Source: Verrucomicrobiia bacterium (lineage in GTDB: Bacteria; Verrucomicrobiota; Verrucomicrobiia; Limisphaerales; CAIMTB01). From it: a stretch of 64,000 nucleotides of DNA. A program made the translations under genes and the position numbers. Of this stretch, positions 53,395 to 62,114 are shown one piece after another. How positions within the stretch are numbered: the stretch's first letter is position 1; every line of letters begins with the position of its first letter. Where the stretch lies: the NCBI GenBank assembly GCA_019634625.1, contig JAHCBA010000020.1, forward strand, positions 1 through 64,000, in the 5' to 3' direction. The notes beneath the pieces were generated by a model. The model ran no database searches. It was not told the DNA's origin and saw only the letters and a program-made list of their open reading frames with translations.

Positions 53395-55146
53395 TCAGTT
53401 CCCGGAGGATGTCCGGTCTCCCGCCGGCCCGCCCGGACCGGACCGGGACTGTCCCTCGATGATCGTCACGATTCGATCCGCCTCGACGTTCTCGAGGATG
53501 TCGATCCCGCCCCCGATCCATCGCACTTCGATCCGATCGACGCGCCCGCGCCGCCCCAGTCCAAAGTGCGGATGCATCCCGTAATGACTCTGATACCCGC
53601 GCCCGCTGTGAACCTCGCCCACCATCGTCAGATCCCCCGCCACCACCCGGACCCGCGCACCAATGCCATCCCGGTTCCCGCGCGTGCCCCGGGTCCGCAC
53701 CCGGATCCAATGGTTCCCTCCCGGACTCTCGTTCCTCAGGATCGTGGGACCGCTGCGCGCGTTGAGAATGACGACGTCCATCCGCCCATCGTTGTCCAGA
53801 TCGTCGAAGGCAGCCCCGCGACTGCTCAGCGCCACCGCAAGTCCGTCCCCGGCGCGTGAGGTGACATCCACAAACCGGCCCTGCCCGGTGTTTGCCAGCA
53901 GGATGTTCCGGGCCCGGTACCGCGCGGTGTCATCCCAGAGTTCGACATTGTCCTGCAAGTGACCGCAGACGATGAACAGGTCCCGGTGCCCGTCGTTGTC
54001 GAAATCGACCAGGCCGTTTCCCCAGGTGACCTCGGGCAGGGTCCCGGCGCCCGCCCCGGAACGGTGGGTCACGTCATCGAACATGCCCCGGCCAAGATTC
54101 CGGTACAGCGGCGCCCACTGCCGCTGATAGGACGTCATGTGGAAATCCAGCCGCCCGTCGTTGTCGTAGTCCCCGACCTCGACCCCCATCGTCCCCTGGC
54201 CCACCCCGTGCATGTCATACGCCAGTCCCGTGAGCATCCCCACCTCCTCGAACCGCCCCGTGCCGTCGTTCCGGAACACAAAGTTCGCCATGGCATCGTT
54301 GCCCACGATGATGTCCGTGTGCCCGTCGTCGTCGTAGTCCGCACACACGACGCCCATCCCGGTGCCCGCATGAGCCGCCACGCCGGATGCGACACTGACA
54401 TCCGTGAAGGTCCCGTCCCCGTTGTTCCGGTACAGGGTGTCCGGAACCGGCCCGTAGATCATGGGCCCGACATAGGCGGGATGTCCGTTGATGACCCGGG
54501 TCCGGTGCTTCTCCAGGGTGAAGTCGATATAGTTGGCCACGTAGAGATCCAGGTGCCCGTCGCCGTCGATGTCCAGAAAGCACGCTCCCGCCCCCACCTT
54601 GTCCCCGTTGGCCACGCCGGCCTCCGCAGTCACATCCGTGAACGTCCCGTCCCCGTTGTTCCGGTACAGCACGTTCGGCCCGAAATTGTTCACATAAATG
54701 TCCGGGTGCCCGTCGTTGTTGTAATCCCCGATGCACACCCCCAGCCCGTACCCGGTGTCCCCCACACCCGCCTCAAGCGTGACATCCGTGAACGTCCAGT
54801 CGCCATGGTTCCGGTAGAGCGCATTCCGCGGAGCCGGCGTTCCCCCGGGCGCCCCGGGCAGCGCCGCGCCGTTCAGAAAGTAGATGTCCGTCAGCCCGTC
54901 CCCGTTGTAGTCGAACAGCGCAATTCCCGCACTCACACTCTCAACGATGTAGCGCCGTCCCGAACTTCCGTCCGTGTGCACAAACCCGATGCCGGTCCCC
55001 GAAGTCACTTCGCGCAGCACAATCGGCGACGACTCCGCCATCCCCCGGGACGCAGCCGTCCCCAGCACGCCCGCGAGAACGCCCGCCATCGCGCCGATCG
55101 CCCGCCCCACCCTTCCCGATCCCCATCCGCAAAGGTTCCAGATCAT
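53395..55146 (-). CDS. CRTAC1-type FG-GAP/ASPIC-UnbV protein (tandem paralogue 2)
   Basis: 583 residues. After a hydrophobic export signal come VTSGTGIGFVHTDGSSGRRY and a series of Ca-binding FG-GAP repeats (LFDYNGDGLTDIYFLNGA, GDYNNDGHPDIYVNNFGP, LDIDGDGHLDLYVANYID, DYDDDGHTDIIVGNDAM, VDFDNDGHRDLFIVCGHL). The C-terminal ASPIC-UnbV domain contains RGTRGNRDGIGARVRVVA and GLGRRGRVDRIEVRWIGG. It is strongly similar over its whole length to the preceding gene, whose stop it overlaps by four bases (ATGA), so the pair arose by tandem duplication and is translated together. Confidence 0.9.
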   Translation of the reverse strand: MIWNLCGWGSGRVGRAIGAMAGVLAGVLGTAASRGMAESSPIVLREVTSGTGIGFVHTDGSSGRRYIVESVSAGIALFDYNGDGLTDIYFLNGAALPGAPGGTPAPRNALYRNHGDWTFTDVTLEAGVGDTGYGLGVCIGDYNNDGHPDIYVNNFGPNVLYRNNGDGTFTDVTAEAGVANGDKVGAGACFLDIDGDGHLDLYVANYIDFTLEKHRTRVINGHPAYVGPMIYGPVPDTLYRNNGDGTFTDVSVASGVAAHAGTGMGVVCADYDDDGHTDIIVGNDAMANFVFRNDGTGRFEEVGMLTGLAYDMHGVGQGTMGVEVGDYDNDGRLDFHMTSYQRQWAPLYRNLGRGMFDDVTHRSGAGAGTLPEVTWGNGLVDFDNDGHRDLFIVCGHLQDNVELWDDTARYRARNILLANTGQGRFVDVTSRAGDGLAVALSSRGAAFDDLDNDGRMDVVILNARSGPTILRNESPGGNHWIRVRTRGTRGNRDGIGARVRVVAGDLTMVGEVHSGRGYQSHYGMHPHFGLGRRGRVDRIEVRWIGGGIDILENVEADRIVTIIEGQSRSGPGGPAGDRTSSGN

Positions 55147-56864
55147 GGCCTGTCGTTGCCCCCGGTTTCCCCAACCCGGTTCTCTCCCTCCACCACGGTC
55201 ACCAGGCGGTTCACCCCGACGTCGCGCACCACATCCACTCCGCCACCAATCCACTGCACCCGGATCTCGTCCACCGCACCGCGTGGCCCGAGTCCGAAGT
55301 GAAGCCGTGTCCCGAAATCACTCTGGTAACTGCGTCCGCTGTGCACTTCCCCGAATTGAGTCAGGTCCCCGGCCACCACGGTCACCCGCGCCCCCACCCC
55401 GTCCCGGTTCGACCGGGTCCCCCGCAACCGGACCTGAAGCCAGCGATGACCGCCCCCGGACTCATTCCGCAACACGGTCGGTTCCCGCCGGGAATTGAGA
55501 ATCACCACATCCAGCAGACCGTCGTTGTCCAGATCCCCGACCACCGCCCCACGGCTGCTCAACGCCACCCGCAGCCCGTCCCCGCTCTGGTCCGACACAT
55601 CCACGAACCGACCCCGGCCCGTGTTCCGCAGGACGATGTTCCGCGCATGATACCGGGTGGTGTCATCGAACCGCTCCACCTGGTCGATCAGATGCCCGCA
55701 GGCGATGAACAGGTCCCGGTGCCCGTCGTTGTCCAGGTCCGCAAGACCCGCACCCCAGGTCACCTGCGCGTAAGTGCCCGTACCCGCGCCGGTCCGTCGT
55801 GTCGCATCCGCAAAATAGCGTCCCCCGCGGTTCTCGTAGAGCGTGGTGAGCTGCCGCTGGTACGAGGTCGTGAATAGGTCGGGCCACCCGTCATGGTTCC
55901 AGTCCCCCGCCTCGACCGCCATGGTGCCATGGGCGGCGCCCAACTCGTCGTACGCAATGCCCGCCGCCAGCCCGACCTCCTCGAATTTCCCGGCGCCGTC
56001 ATTGCGGAACAGAAAGTTCGCACCCAGGTCGTTGCCAACCACGATGTCGGTGTCCCCGTCCCCATCATAGTCCAGCGCGATCACGCCCATCCCGGTCCCA
56101 CGATGCGCCGCAATCCCCGAGGACTCACTGACATCCGTAAAGGTCCCGTCCCCGTTGTTCCGGTACAGCACGTTGGGGACCGCCGGATAGTTCAGCGGGC
56201 CGACATACGATGGAAAGCCGCTCATGTGCGAGATGTGATGCGTCTCGAAGGTGAAATCAACGTAGTTGGCGACGAACAGGTCCAGATGCCCGTCGCCGTC
56301 GATGTCGAGAAACGTGGCCCCAGCACCCACCCGGCTGCCGGCCGCAACCCCGGCCTCGCGGGTCACATCGGTGAAGGTCCCGTCCCCGTTGTTCCGGTAC
56401 AGCACATTCGGCCCGAAGTTGTTCACATAAATGTCCGGGTGACCGTCGTTGTTGTAGTCCCCCACACACACTCCAAGGCCGTACCCCGTGTCGCCAACCC
56501 CGGCCTCAAGAGTCACATCCGTGAAGGTCCAGTCCCCGTTGTTCCGGTACAGCGCATTCCTCGGAGGCGCGTCCGTCCGCGGCGCACCCGGGAGCGGCGC
56601 GCCATTGACAAAGTAGATGTCCAGATAGCCGTCCCCGTCGTAGTCCAGCAGCGCCAGACCGGCACTGACACTCTCCACGATGTAATAACGGCCCGAACTC
56701 CCATCCGTATGGACAAAGCCAATCCCCGAAGTCCGGGTGACATCGCGGAACCGGATGGGGGAGGGTTCGTTGGCGCCTTCCGCCCCGCCCAGGCCACTCA
56801 GCAGCAGCGCCAGGGTCTTCGCCAGGCCCTTCCAGCCCGGGACGTTCGAGCGCCGGCCGTTCAC
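55143..56864 (-). CDS. CRTAC1-type FG-GAP/ASPIC-UnbV protein (tandem paralogue 1)
   Basis: 573 residues from GTG 56864, which overlaps the stop of the TPR gene by four bases (GTGA). The export signal is LAKTLALLLSGLGGAEG. The repeat series parallels its neighbour (LLDYDGDGYLDIYFVNGA, LDIDGDGHLDLFVANYVD, LDYDGDGDTDIVVGNDLG, ADLDNDGHRDLFIACGHL) and ends in RGTRSNRDGVGARVTVVAGD and GLGPRGAVDEIRVQWIGG. An open frame continues farther upstream but overlaps the TPR gene and is not needed. Both tandem proteins probably sit outside the cytoplasmic membrane with the TPR protein. Confidence 0.9.
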   Translation of the reverse strand: MNGRRSNVPGWKGLAKTLALLLSGLGGAEGANEPSPIRFRDVTRTSGIGFVHTDGSSGRYYIVESVSAGLALLDYDGDGYLDIYFVNGAPLPGAPRTDAPPRNALYRNNGDWTFTDVTLEAGVGDTGYGLGVCVGDYNNDGHPDIYVNNFGPNVLYRNNGDGTFTDVTREAGVAAGSRVGAGATFLDIDGDGHLDLFVANYVDFTFETHHISHMSGFPSYVGPLNYPAVPNVLYRNNGDGTFTDVSESSGIAAHRGTGMGVIALDYDGDGDTDIVVGNDLGANFLFRNDGAGKFEEVGLAAGIAYDELGAAHGTMAVEAGDWNHDGWPDLFTTSYQRQLTTLYENRGGRYFADATRRTGAGTGTYAQVTWGAGLADLDNDGHRDLFIACGHLIDQVERFDDTTRYHARNIVLRNTGRGRFVDVSDQSGDGLRVALSSRGAVVGDLDNDGLLDVVILNSRREPTVLRNESGGGHRWLQVRLRGTRSNRDGVGARVTVVAGDLTQFGEVHSGRSYQSDFGTRLHFGLGPRGAVDEIRVQWIGGGVDVVRDVGVNRLVTVVEGENRVGETGGNDRP

Positions 56865-58384
56865 GGGCGCGCCACCCCGCTGAGTTGTTCGAGAAACTGC
56901 CGGTACCGCGCTTCGTCCGGGTGGATCGCCAGCGCGCGTTGAATCGCCTCCCGGGCTCCCGGACGGTCGCCCGCCCTCAGACACGCCACTGCCAGCAGAT
57001 AATGATGCGGTCCGCTCGGCTCCAGGGTGACAACCCTCCGCGCCAGCTCCCTCGCCTCCGAACCAGGACGCCCCGCCCGCAGAAGGAGTTCCGCCAGGGC
57101 GCGGTGGCCTTCCGCCCAGTCGGGCGCCAGTTCCAGCGTCCGGCGATAGGCTCGTTCCGCCGCATCGAACTGTTCCATCCGCCCAAGGAGCCGCCCCAGA
57201 AAGTAATGATTCAGCGGATTTCCCGGCTGATCGGCGACCAGTCCTTCAAACGCCGCCACGCCCTCGGTCAGGGTGCGCTCCCGCACATGGTGGCCTTCCA
57301 TCGCCCCCCGGTACGCCGCGTTCTCCGGATCCAGAGACGCCGCCCGCAACAGCAGCCCGCCCGCCCGCCCCGGCTCTCCATGAAGTCCATACACCTGGGC
57401 CGCGCCGAACAGCGTCTGCGCCACCGTCCGACGCACCAGCGGCAGCCCCGTCAGGGTGTCCTCCCGCGCACTCCGGTCCGACAACCCCTGCCGGTCTTCA
57501 GCCTCAAGCTCCTGAAACCGGCGCCGATACCGGTCGGCCTCGTCCGCCCGCTCCAGCCGGAGACTCGCGGTGTACAGGCCGAAATAGGCCTGGGTGTGGT
57601 CCGGAAGCAGCCTGACCGCCTCCAGAAAGGAGTTTATGGCCGCCTCATACTCACCCGACTGCACATGCGCCTGCCCCAGCAGATAGTGACTCTCACTCGT
57701 CGGCCGCGGCAGTGACACCGCCTGCCGCAATGGCCCCATCGCGTCTTCAGCCTGCCCCAGGTCCATCAGCGCCCGCCCCATCCGGTTCAGCAATTCGGCG
57801 TTCGCCGGACCCCGATTCAGCGCCTGCCGGCAAAGTTCAAGGGTCTCCTCCAGATTCCCCTGCTCATAGGCCATCCGCGCCAGTATCTCGTACGCATCCA
57901 CCAGTCCCGGATTCAGTTCGAGACACCGGCGCAAGTGCTTCCCGGCTTCCTCGGTCCGACCCAGATTGTAACAGGCCGACCCAAGCACGGCGTGAGCCAG
58001 CGCATCCTCCGGATACGCAGCCGCCAGCGCCGTCGCCACCGCCACCGCTTCTCCTTTGAGGGCCGCCGCCTCCGCCAGGGGCTCTGGTATGGGTTCCTCC
58101 ACCCGGCTCCCCAATCCGGGCAAAACCGGCCCCTTCGAGACCATCTCCCCAACGGCGCCATCGAGGCGCCCTGCCGGCTCCGGGGAGGATCTCCGGTTGA
58201 CGAACCACGTGGTCACCCCCACCGCCACCAGGATCAACGCCGCAAGCCCGACCCATTGGGCCAATGCGCCTGCCCGTCCGGCTCCCCCGCCGCGTCGCAT
58301 GAGCCCGTCCCGGAGCCCGTCCCGGACCTTCCCGGGATCTCGTTGGGCGCCACGGTTGCGATTTCGGTTGGAAGGCCGGCTCAC
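56861..58384 (-). CDS. Membrane-anchored tetratricopeptide-repeat protein
   Basis: 507 residues from GTG 58384 (TTG 58423 also possible). A basic, Arg-rich N-terminus is followed by one membrane helix (WVGLAALILVAVGVTTWFVN, about 44-63), then a linker and at least nine TPR units, for example ALAHAVLGSACYNLGRTEEA, ESHYLLGQAHVQSGEYEAAI, PLNHYFLGRLLGRMEQFDAA and GPHHYLLAVACLRAGDRPGA. Topology predicts a periplasmic TPR domain. It is the first gene of a three-gene operon with both CRTAC1 paralogues, joined by four-base overlaps, which suggests that it organises or receives the FG-GAP proteins. Confidence 0.88.
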   Translation of the reverse strand: MSRPSNRNRNRGAQRDPGKVRDGLRDGLMRRGGGAGRAGALAQWVGLAALILVAVGVTTWFVNRRSSPEPAGRLDGAVGEMVSKGPVLPGLGSRVEEPIPEPLAEAAALKGEAVAVATALAAAYPEDALAHAVLGSACYNLGRTEEAGKHLRRCLELNPGLVDAYEILARMAYEQGNLEETLELCRQALNRGPANAELLNRMGRALMDLGQAEDAMGPLRQAVSLPRPTSESHYLLGQAHVQSGEYEAAINSFLEAVRLLPDHTQAYFGLYTASLRLERADEADRYRRRFQELEAEDRQGLSDRSAREDTLTGLPLVRRTVAQTLFGAAQVYGLHGEPGRAGGLLLRAASLDPENAAYRGAMEGHHVRERTLTEGVAAFEGLVADQPGNPLNHYFLGRLLGRMEQFDAAERAYRRTLELAPDWAEGHRALAELLLRAGRPGSEARELARRVVTLEPSGPHHYLLAVACLRAGDRPGAREAIQRALAIHPDEARYRQFLEQLSGVARP

Positions 58385-58452
58385 GGGATCTCCAAGCGTA
58401 GAAACCGCGCTGGACAGCGGCAAGCCGGGAAGTCGGGCACGGCAGAGATTCC

Positions 58453-58614
58453 GGTGGATCGCGGAGTTGTGGGTGGGGAGACAGCGAATCGGAGGGACGA
58501 GCTCCGCGAGTCCTCAACCCAACGCTCCACACCATGGCGGCCTCGTGGAACTCGGCCCTCCGAAGAGCCGCTTGGCGGAGTTCGCTCCTCTCTCCACAAC
58601 TCCGGAATGCACGG
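58453..58614 (+). repeat. MITE-like repeat, near-complete copy
   Basis: 162 bases with a decayed left end (GGTGGATCGCGGAGTTGTGG), core at 58495-58513, the CGCTCCACACC and CCTCGTGGAACTCGGCCCTC blocks, and right end ACTCCGGAATGCACGG. It lies between the TPR operon and the LamG gene. The remaining bases (58615-58847) are less GC-rich, contain no supported gene and should hold the LamG-gene promoter. Confidence 0.8.
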
Positions 58615-58847
58615 CACAAATTCGGACAAAACCGCGCTGCATCGGAGAATACGCAACCAAAGTGTCCTCGGAACGGCCCGAGTACCACTTGCTCGTTGAC
58701 TTCGTCGGCTCGCCAATCGAAGCGTCCCCCAATCCCTAGAAGTGATTGAGAATCTCCGCACCGGTCGTGCGTGAGAAACGACAGTCTCATCGGGAATATT
58801 CAGTACTGCATTGAATTGACCGCAACGACACAACCCTGACCCAAACG

Positions 58848-61796
58848 ATGATCCGATCCCCCAAACCCCCGACCAGCCTCCGCCGATGGGCGAGCCTGGC
58901 CCTGGTCCTGCCCTTGCTGGGCGCCACGGCCCACGCCCAATCGACCGGCATCTCCGCGGGCCTGAAGGCCTACTGGAACTTTGATCAAAACAACTTCCAG
59001 GATTCCGTGGGTGAGTTCCACGGGACCGAGAACGGCACCGAGACCATCGCCTTCGTGAACGGCAAGCCGGGCTTCGGACGCGCCATCAGCCTCGATGGCG
59101 AGGATCAGTTCGTGGAAATCACCGGGGGCGAACCCGACGATCTGGCCTTCGAGGGCGGAAGCATTTCGATCGCCGGCTGGTTCAAGGTGGATGCCTTCGA
59201 CACCTCCTGGCAGGCGCTGGTCGCCAAGGGCGAGGGCAGCAACTGGCGCGTCGCCCGCCGCGGCGAAGAACAGGGCATTGCCTATGCCGGCGGCCTGACG
59301 GACACCCCGACGGGAAGCAGTGTCAACGACGGCGAATGGCACCATTTCGTGGCCATCAGCGATGCCGATGGCGCCGAATTCGGCACCGCCCTCTACATCA
59401 ATGGCGTTCGCGATGCCATCATCGAAGGGGCCGCCGTGCTCGCCGCCAACGGCCTCCGCATGCGCATCGGCGATAATCCCGGCGCCCCAGGCCGCGAATG
59501 GGAAGGGCAGATCGATGACCTCGCCATCTGGGACCGCGTCCTCACCGAGACCGAGATCGCCCTCCTCTACAACAACGGCACCGGCACCCCGCTCAACGAA
59601 TTGCTCGGACTCATGGAGGTCGATACCGACGGCGACGGCATGCCGGACTGGTGGGAGATTCTACACGGGCTCAATCCCAACGACCCAAGCGACGCCCATC
59701 TCGACTGCGACGGCGACGGGGCCACCAACCTCGAGGAGTATCTCGCCGGCACCGATCCCTGCGACACCACGCCCCCCACGCTCGCCTCGGTCACGGCCAC
59801 CCCCAGCTTCAACAACGTGATCATCACCTTCTCCGAGGAGGTGGACCCGGTGACCGCCTCCGATCCGGCCAATTACTCGATCACCCCCGCCCTCGCGGTG
59901 ACCGCTGTCTCCCATGACCGCCGTACCGTGACTCTCACCACCGCTCCGCAAACTCCGGGCGCCACAGCCTACACGCTGGCGGTCCAGAACGTCCTGGATC
60001 ACTCCAAGAATGCGATCGCACCCAACACCACCGCGGTCTTCTATTCCTATCTCCTCGTCAATACCGGCGTCCTCAAATTCTCCTTCTGGGGCGGCATCCC
60101 CGGAACGCCCGTCGACAGCCTGCTCGCGGACGAACGCTACCCGGATTCCCCGGACTGGATCGGACCCGTATTCTCCTTCAACAGCCGTGACATCCTGCCC
60201 ACCGACGTCAATGACAACTACGGCGCCACCATCGAAGGCTGGATCACCCCCGAGGAATCGGGCGATTACTACTTCTTCCTCCGCAGCGATGATGCCTCCC
60301 GGCTGGAAATCAGCACCGACGCCTCGCCGGCCAATCTCGTCTGGCAGGCCGAGGAGTACGGTTGCTGCTCGGCGTTCCTCGAACCCCTCGATTCCGCCAA
60401 GCCGGACGTGACGACTCCAGTCCCCCTCTCCCTCGTGGCGGGCCAGCGGTACTTTATCCGGGTCACCTACAAGGAGGGCGGCGGCGGTGACTTCGCCCAG
60501 GTGGCCTGGCGCCGCGAAGGCGATCCCACCCCCGCAGGGTCGCTCCTCCCGATCCCCGGCCGCTACCTCTCCTCCGCCGTGGACCTGCCGGCTCCGCCCG
60601 AAGGTGCCTTCCTCACCCAAACCCCGGGCCCGAACGCCACGGGCGTCTCCCCGTTCGCAGGCATCACCATCCGTCACCGCGACGGCGCCAGCGAATGGAC
60701 CGCCCAGAATGTCAGCCTCAAGCTCAATGGCGTCGATGTCACCCCCACCTTCACCAAGGAGGGCAACGTCGCCGTCATCACCTACCAGCCGGCGGATTCC
60801 TTCGCCAGTCTCTCCAGCCACACCGTCACCCTCGGCTACCCGGATGCCGGCGGGAACCCCGCGACACTGGACTGGTCCTTCACAGTCTCCGAGTACAAGG
60901 GCCCCGTCCGGGACAAGGTCAGCGGATTCCCTGCCCTGCTGTTCGGCGCCGCCGACCTGACCGCGGACCAGGGAGGGCGCACGGGTCAACCGGGCGATCT
61001 CGCCCTCGACACCGGGGTCTCCACCGGGGTGGGCTTCATCGCCGACGCCTCCTTCCTGAATGCCGCCACGGCGGATGACACCCTGACCATCGCCTACTTC
61101 CAGAAGCTGCGATCCGTCCGGGCATCCTCGGGCTTCTGGGCCAATTCGCCCGGCAGCAACAACGGCACCCGCGGATTCCAGGCCCATACGCCCTGGAGTG
61201 ACTCGACCATCTACTACGACACCGCCGGCTGCTGCGAGCCCGAGATCCAGCGGATCAGCCTCAACATCGCCAACTTCCCCGGCTACAGCGGAGACAACAC
61301 CTGGTGGGAGGAATGGCGCCACTTCGTCTTCATCAAGGATCGCGACCAGAAACACATCTACATCGATGGCCAATGGTTCCACTCGGGCGCAGGCGACCCC
61401 CTGCCGACCGACTTCACCTCCCTCGTCCTCGGAGGCGGCCCCAGCCTCACGGAAAACCGCATGGACGGCTGGCTCGACGACTTCGTGATCTACAGCGGCG
61501 CCCTCACCGAAACCCAGGTCGCCTCCCTCGCCGGCGGCGCGGCTCCCAGCTCGATCGCCGGTCTGCTCGCCCACTGGGACTTCAATGAAGCCCCGGCCGC
61601 CAGCGTGCGAATCATGGCGGCCCGCGCCGGCAACCAGGTCACGGTGACCTCCGAACCCGCCGCCCTCCCCGCCGGCTGGGTCCTCCAGACCGCCCCGAAC
61701 GTCAACGGCCCGTGGACGACCCAGGCCGGTGCCACCACGCCGTTCACCATCACGATCGGCAACGACAACGCGTTCCTGCGCGCCGCCCAACCCTGA
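58848..61796 (+). CDS. Secreted multidomain protein with LamG and PA14 domains
   Basis: 982 residues. Signal peptide (ASLALVLPLLGATAHA, cleaved near residue 30). Domains in order: LamG-like concanavalin fold (about 38-245; GLKAYWNFDQNNF, IDDLAIWDRVLTETEIALLY); a calcium-binding thrombospondin-3-like segment (DTDGDGMPDWWEILHGLNPN, 256-300); an Ig/SwmB-like domain (NNVIITFSEEVDPVTASDPA); a PA14 sugar-binding-like domain (GWITPEESGDYYFFLRSDDA, FIRVTYKEGGGGDFAQVAWR, about 460-570); an Ig-like domain; a second LamG-like region (EEWRHFVFIKDRDQKHIYID, WLDDFVIYSGALTETQVASL); and a short C-terminal beta module. It is probably a cell-surface or released carbohydrate-binding protein. No catalytic domain is recognised. 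Confidence 0.88.
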   Translation: MIRSPKPPTSLRRWASLALVLPLLGATAHAQSTGISAGLKAYWNFDQNNFQDSVGEFHGTENGTETIAFVNGKPGFGRAISLDGEDQFVEITGGEPDDLAFEGGSISIAGWFKVDAFDTSWQALVAKGEGSNWRVARRGEEQGIAYAGGLTDTPTGSSVNDGEWHHFVAISDADGAEFGTALYINGVRDAIIEGAAVLAANGLRMRIGDNPGAPGREWEGQIDDLAIWDRVLTETEIALLYNNGTGTPLNELLGLMEVDTDGDGMPDWWEILHGLNPNDPSDAHLDCDGDGATNLEEYLAGTDPCDTTPPTLASVTATPSFNNVIITFSEEVDPVTASDPANYSITPALAVTAVSHDRRTVTLTTAPQTPGATAYTLAVQNVLDHSKNAIAPNTTAVFYSYLLVNTGVLKFSFWGGIPGTPVDSLLADERYPDSPDWIGPVFSFNSRDILPTDVNDNYGATIEGWITPEESGDYYFFLRSDDASRLEISTDASPANLVWQAEEYGCCSAFLEPLDSAKPDVTTPVPLSLVAGQRYFIRVTYKEGGGGDFAQVAWRREGDPTPAGSLLPIPGRYLSSAVDLPAPPEGAFLTQTPGPNATGVSPFAGITIRHRDGASEWTAQNVSLKLNGVDVTPTFTKEGNVAVITYQPADSFASLSSHTVTLGYPDAGGNPATLDWSFTVSEYKGPVRDKVSGFPALLFGAADLTADQGGRTGQPGDLALDTGVSTGVGFIADASFLNAATADDTLTIAYFQKLRSVRASSGFWANSPGSNNGTRGFQAHTPWSDSTIYYDTAGCCEPEIQRISLNIANFPGYSGDNTWWEEWRHFVFIKDRDQKHIYIDGQWFHSGAGDPLPTDFTSLVLGGGPSLTENRMDGWLDDFVIYSGALTETQVASLAGGAAPSSIAGLLAHWDFNEAPAASVRIMAARAGNQVTVTSEPAALPAGWVLQTAPNVNGPWTTQAGATTPFTITIGNDNAFLRAAQP

Positions 61797-61890
61797 CCCG
61801 CAGCGTCAGGCCAACGCGCCTCCGGTTCCACCGCGAGGCGCCCTTTCCAAGGGGGACCGGATTCGTCCGGTCCCCTTCTTCTTTGCCCTG

Positions 61891-62050
61891 GTGCATCCCC
61901 AGGTTGTCGGTACCGAGGCAGCGAACCGGCGGGACGAGCTCTGCGAGTCCTCAACCCAACGCTCCACACCGGTGCGGCCTCGTGGAACTCGGCCCTCCGA
62001 AGCGCCGCTTGGCCGAGTTCGCACCTCTGCCCACAACGCCGGGATGCACG
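61891..62050 (+). repeat. MITE-like repeat, reference full-length copy
   Basis: 160 bases running from GTGCATCCCCAGGTTGTCGG to CACAACGCCGGGATGCACGG; the two ends are imperfect inverted repeats of about 20 bases. The core at 61932-61950 reads GGACGAGCTCTGCGAGTCC (one change from consensus), followed by AACGCTCCACACC, CCTCGTGGAACTCGGCCCTC and CGCTTGGCCGAGTTCGCACC blocks. There is no coding capacity. Confidence 0.85.
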
Positions 62051-62114
62051 GCCATGGCCCCGGCCCTTCGGTAGAGGTTTGCTTCCCGGTCCGCCTTCGG
62101 AGAGGCTCCCGCCC

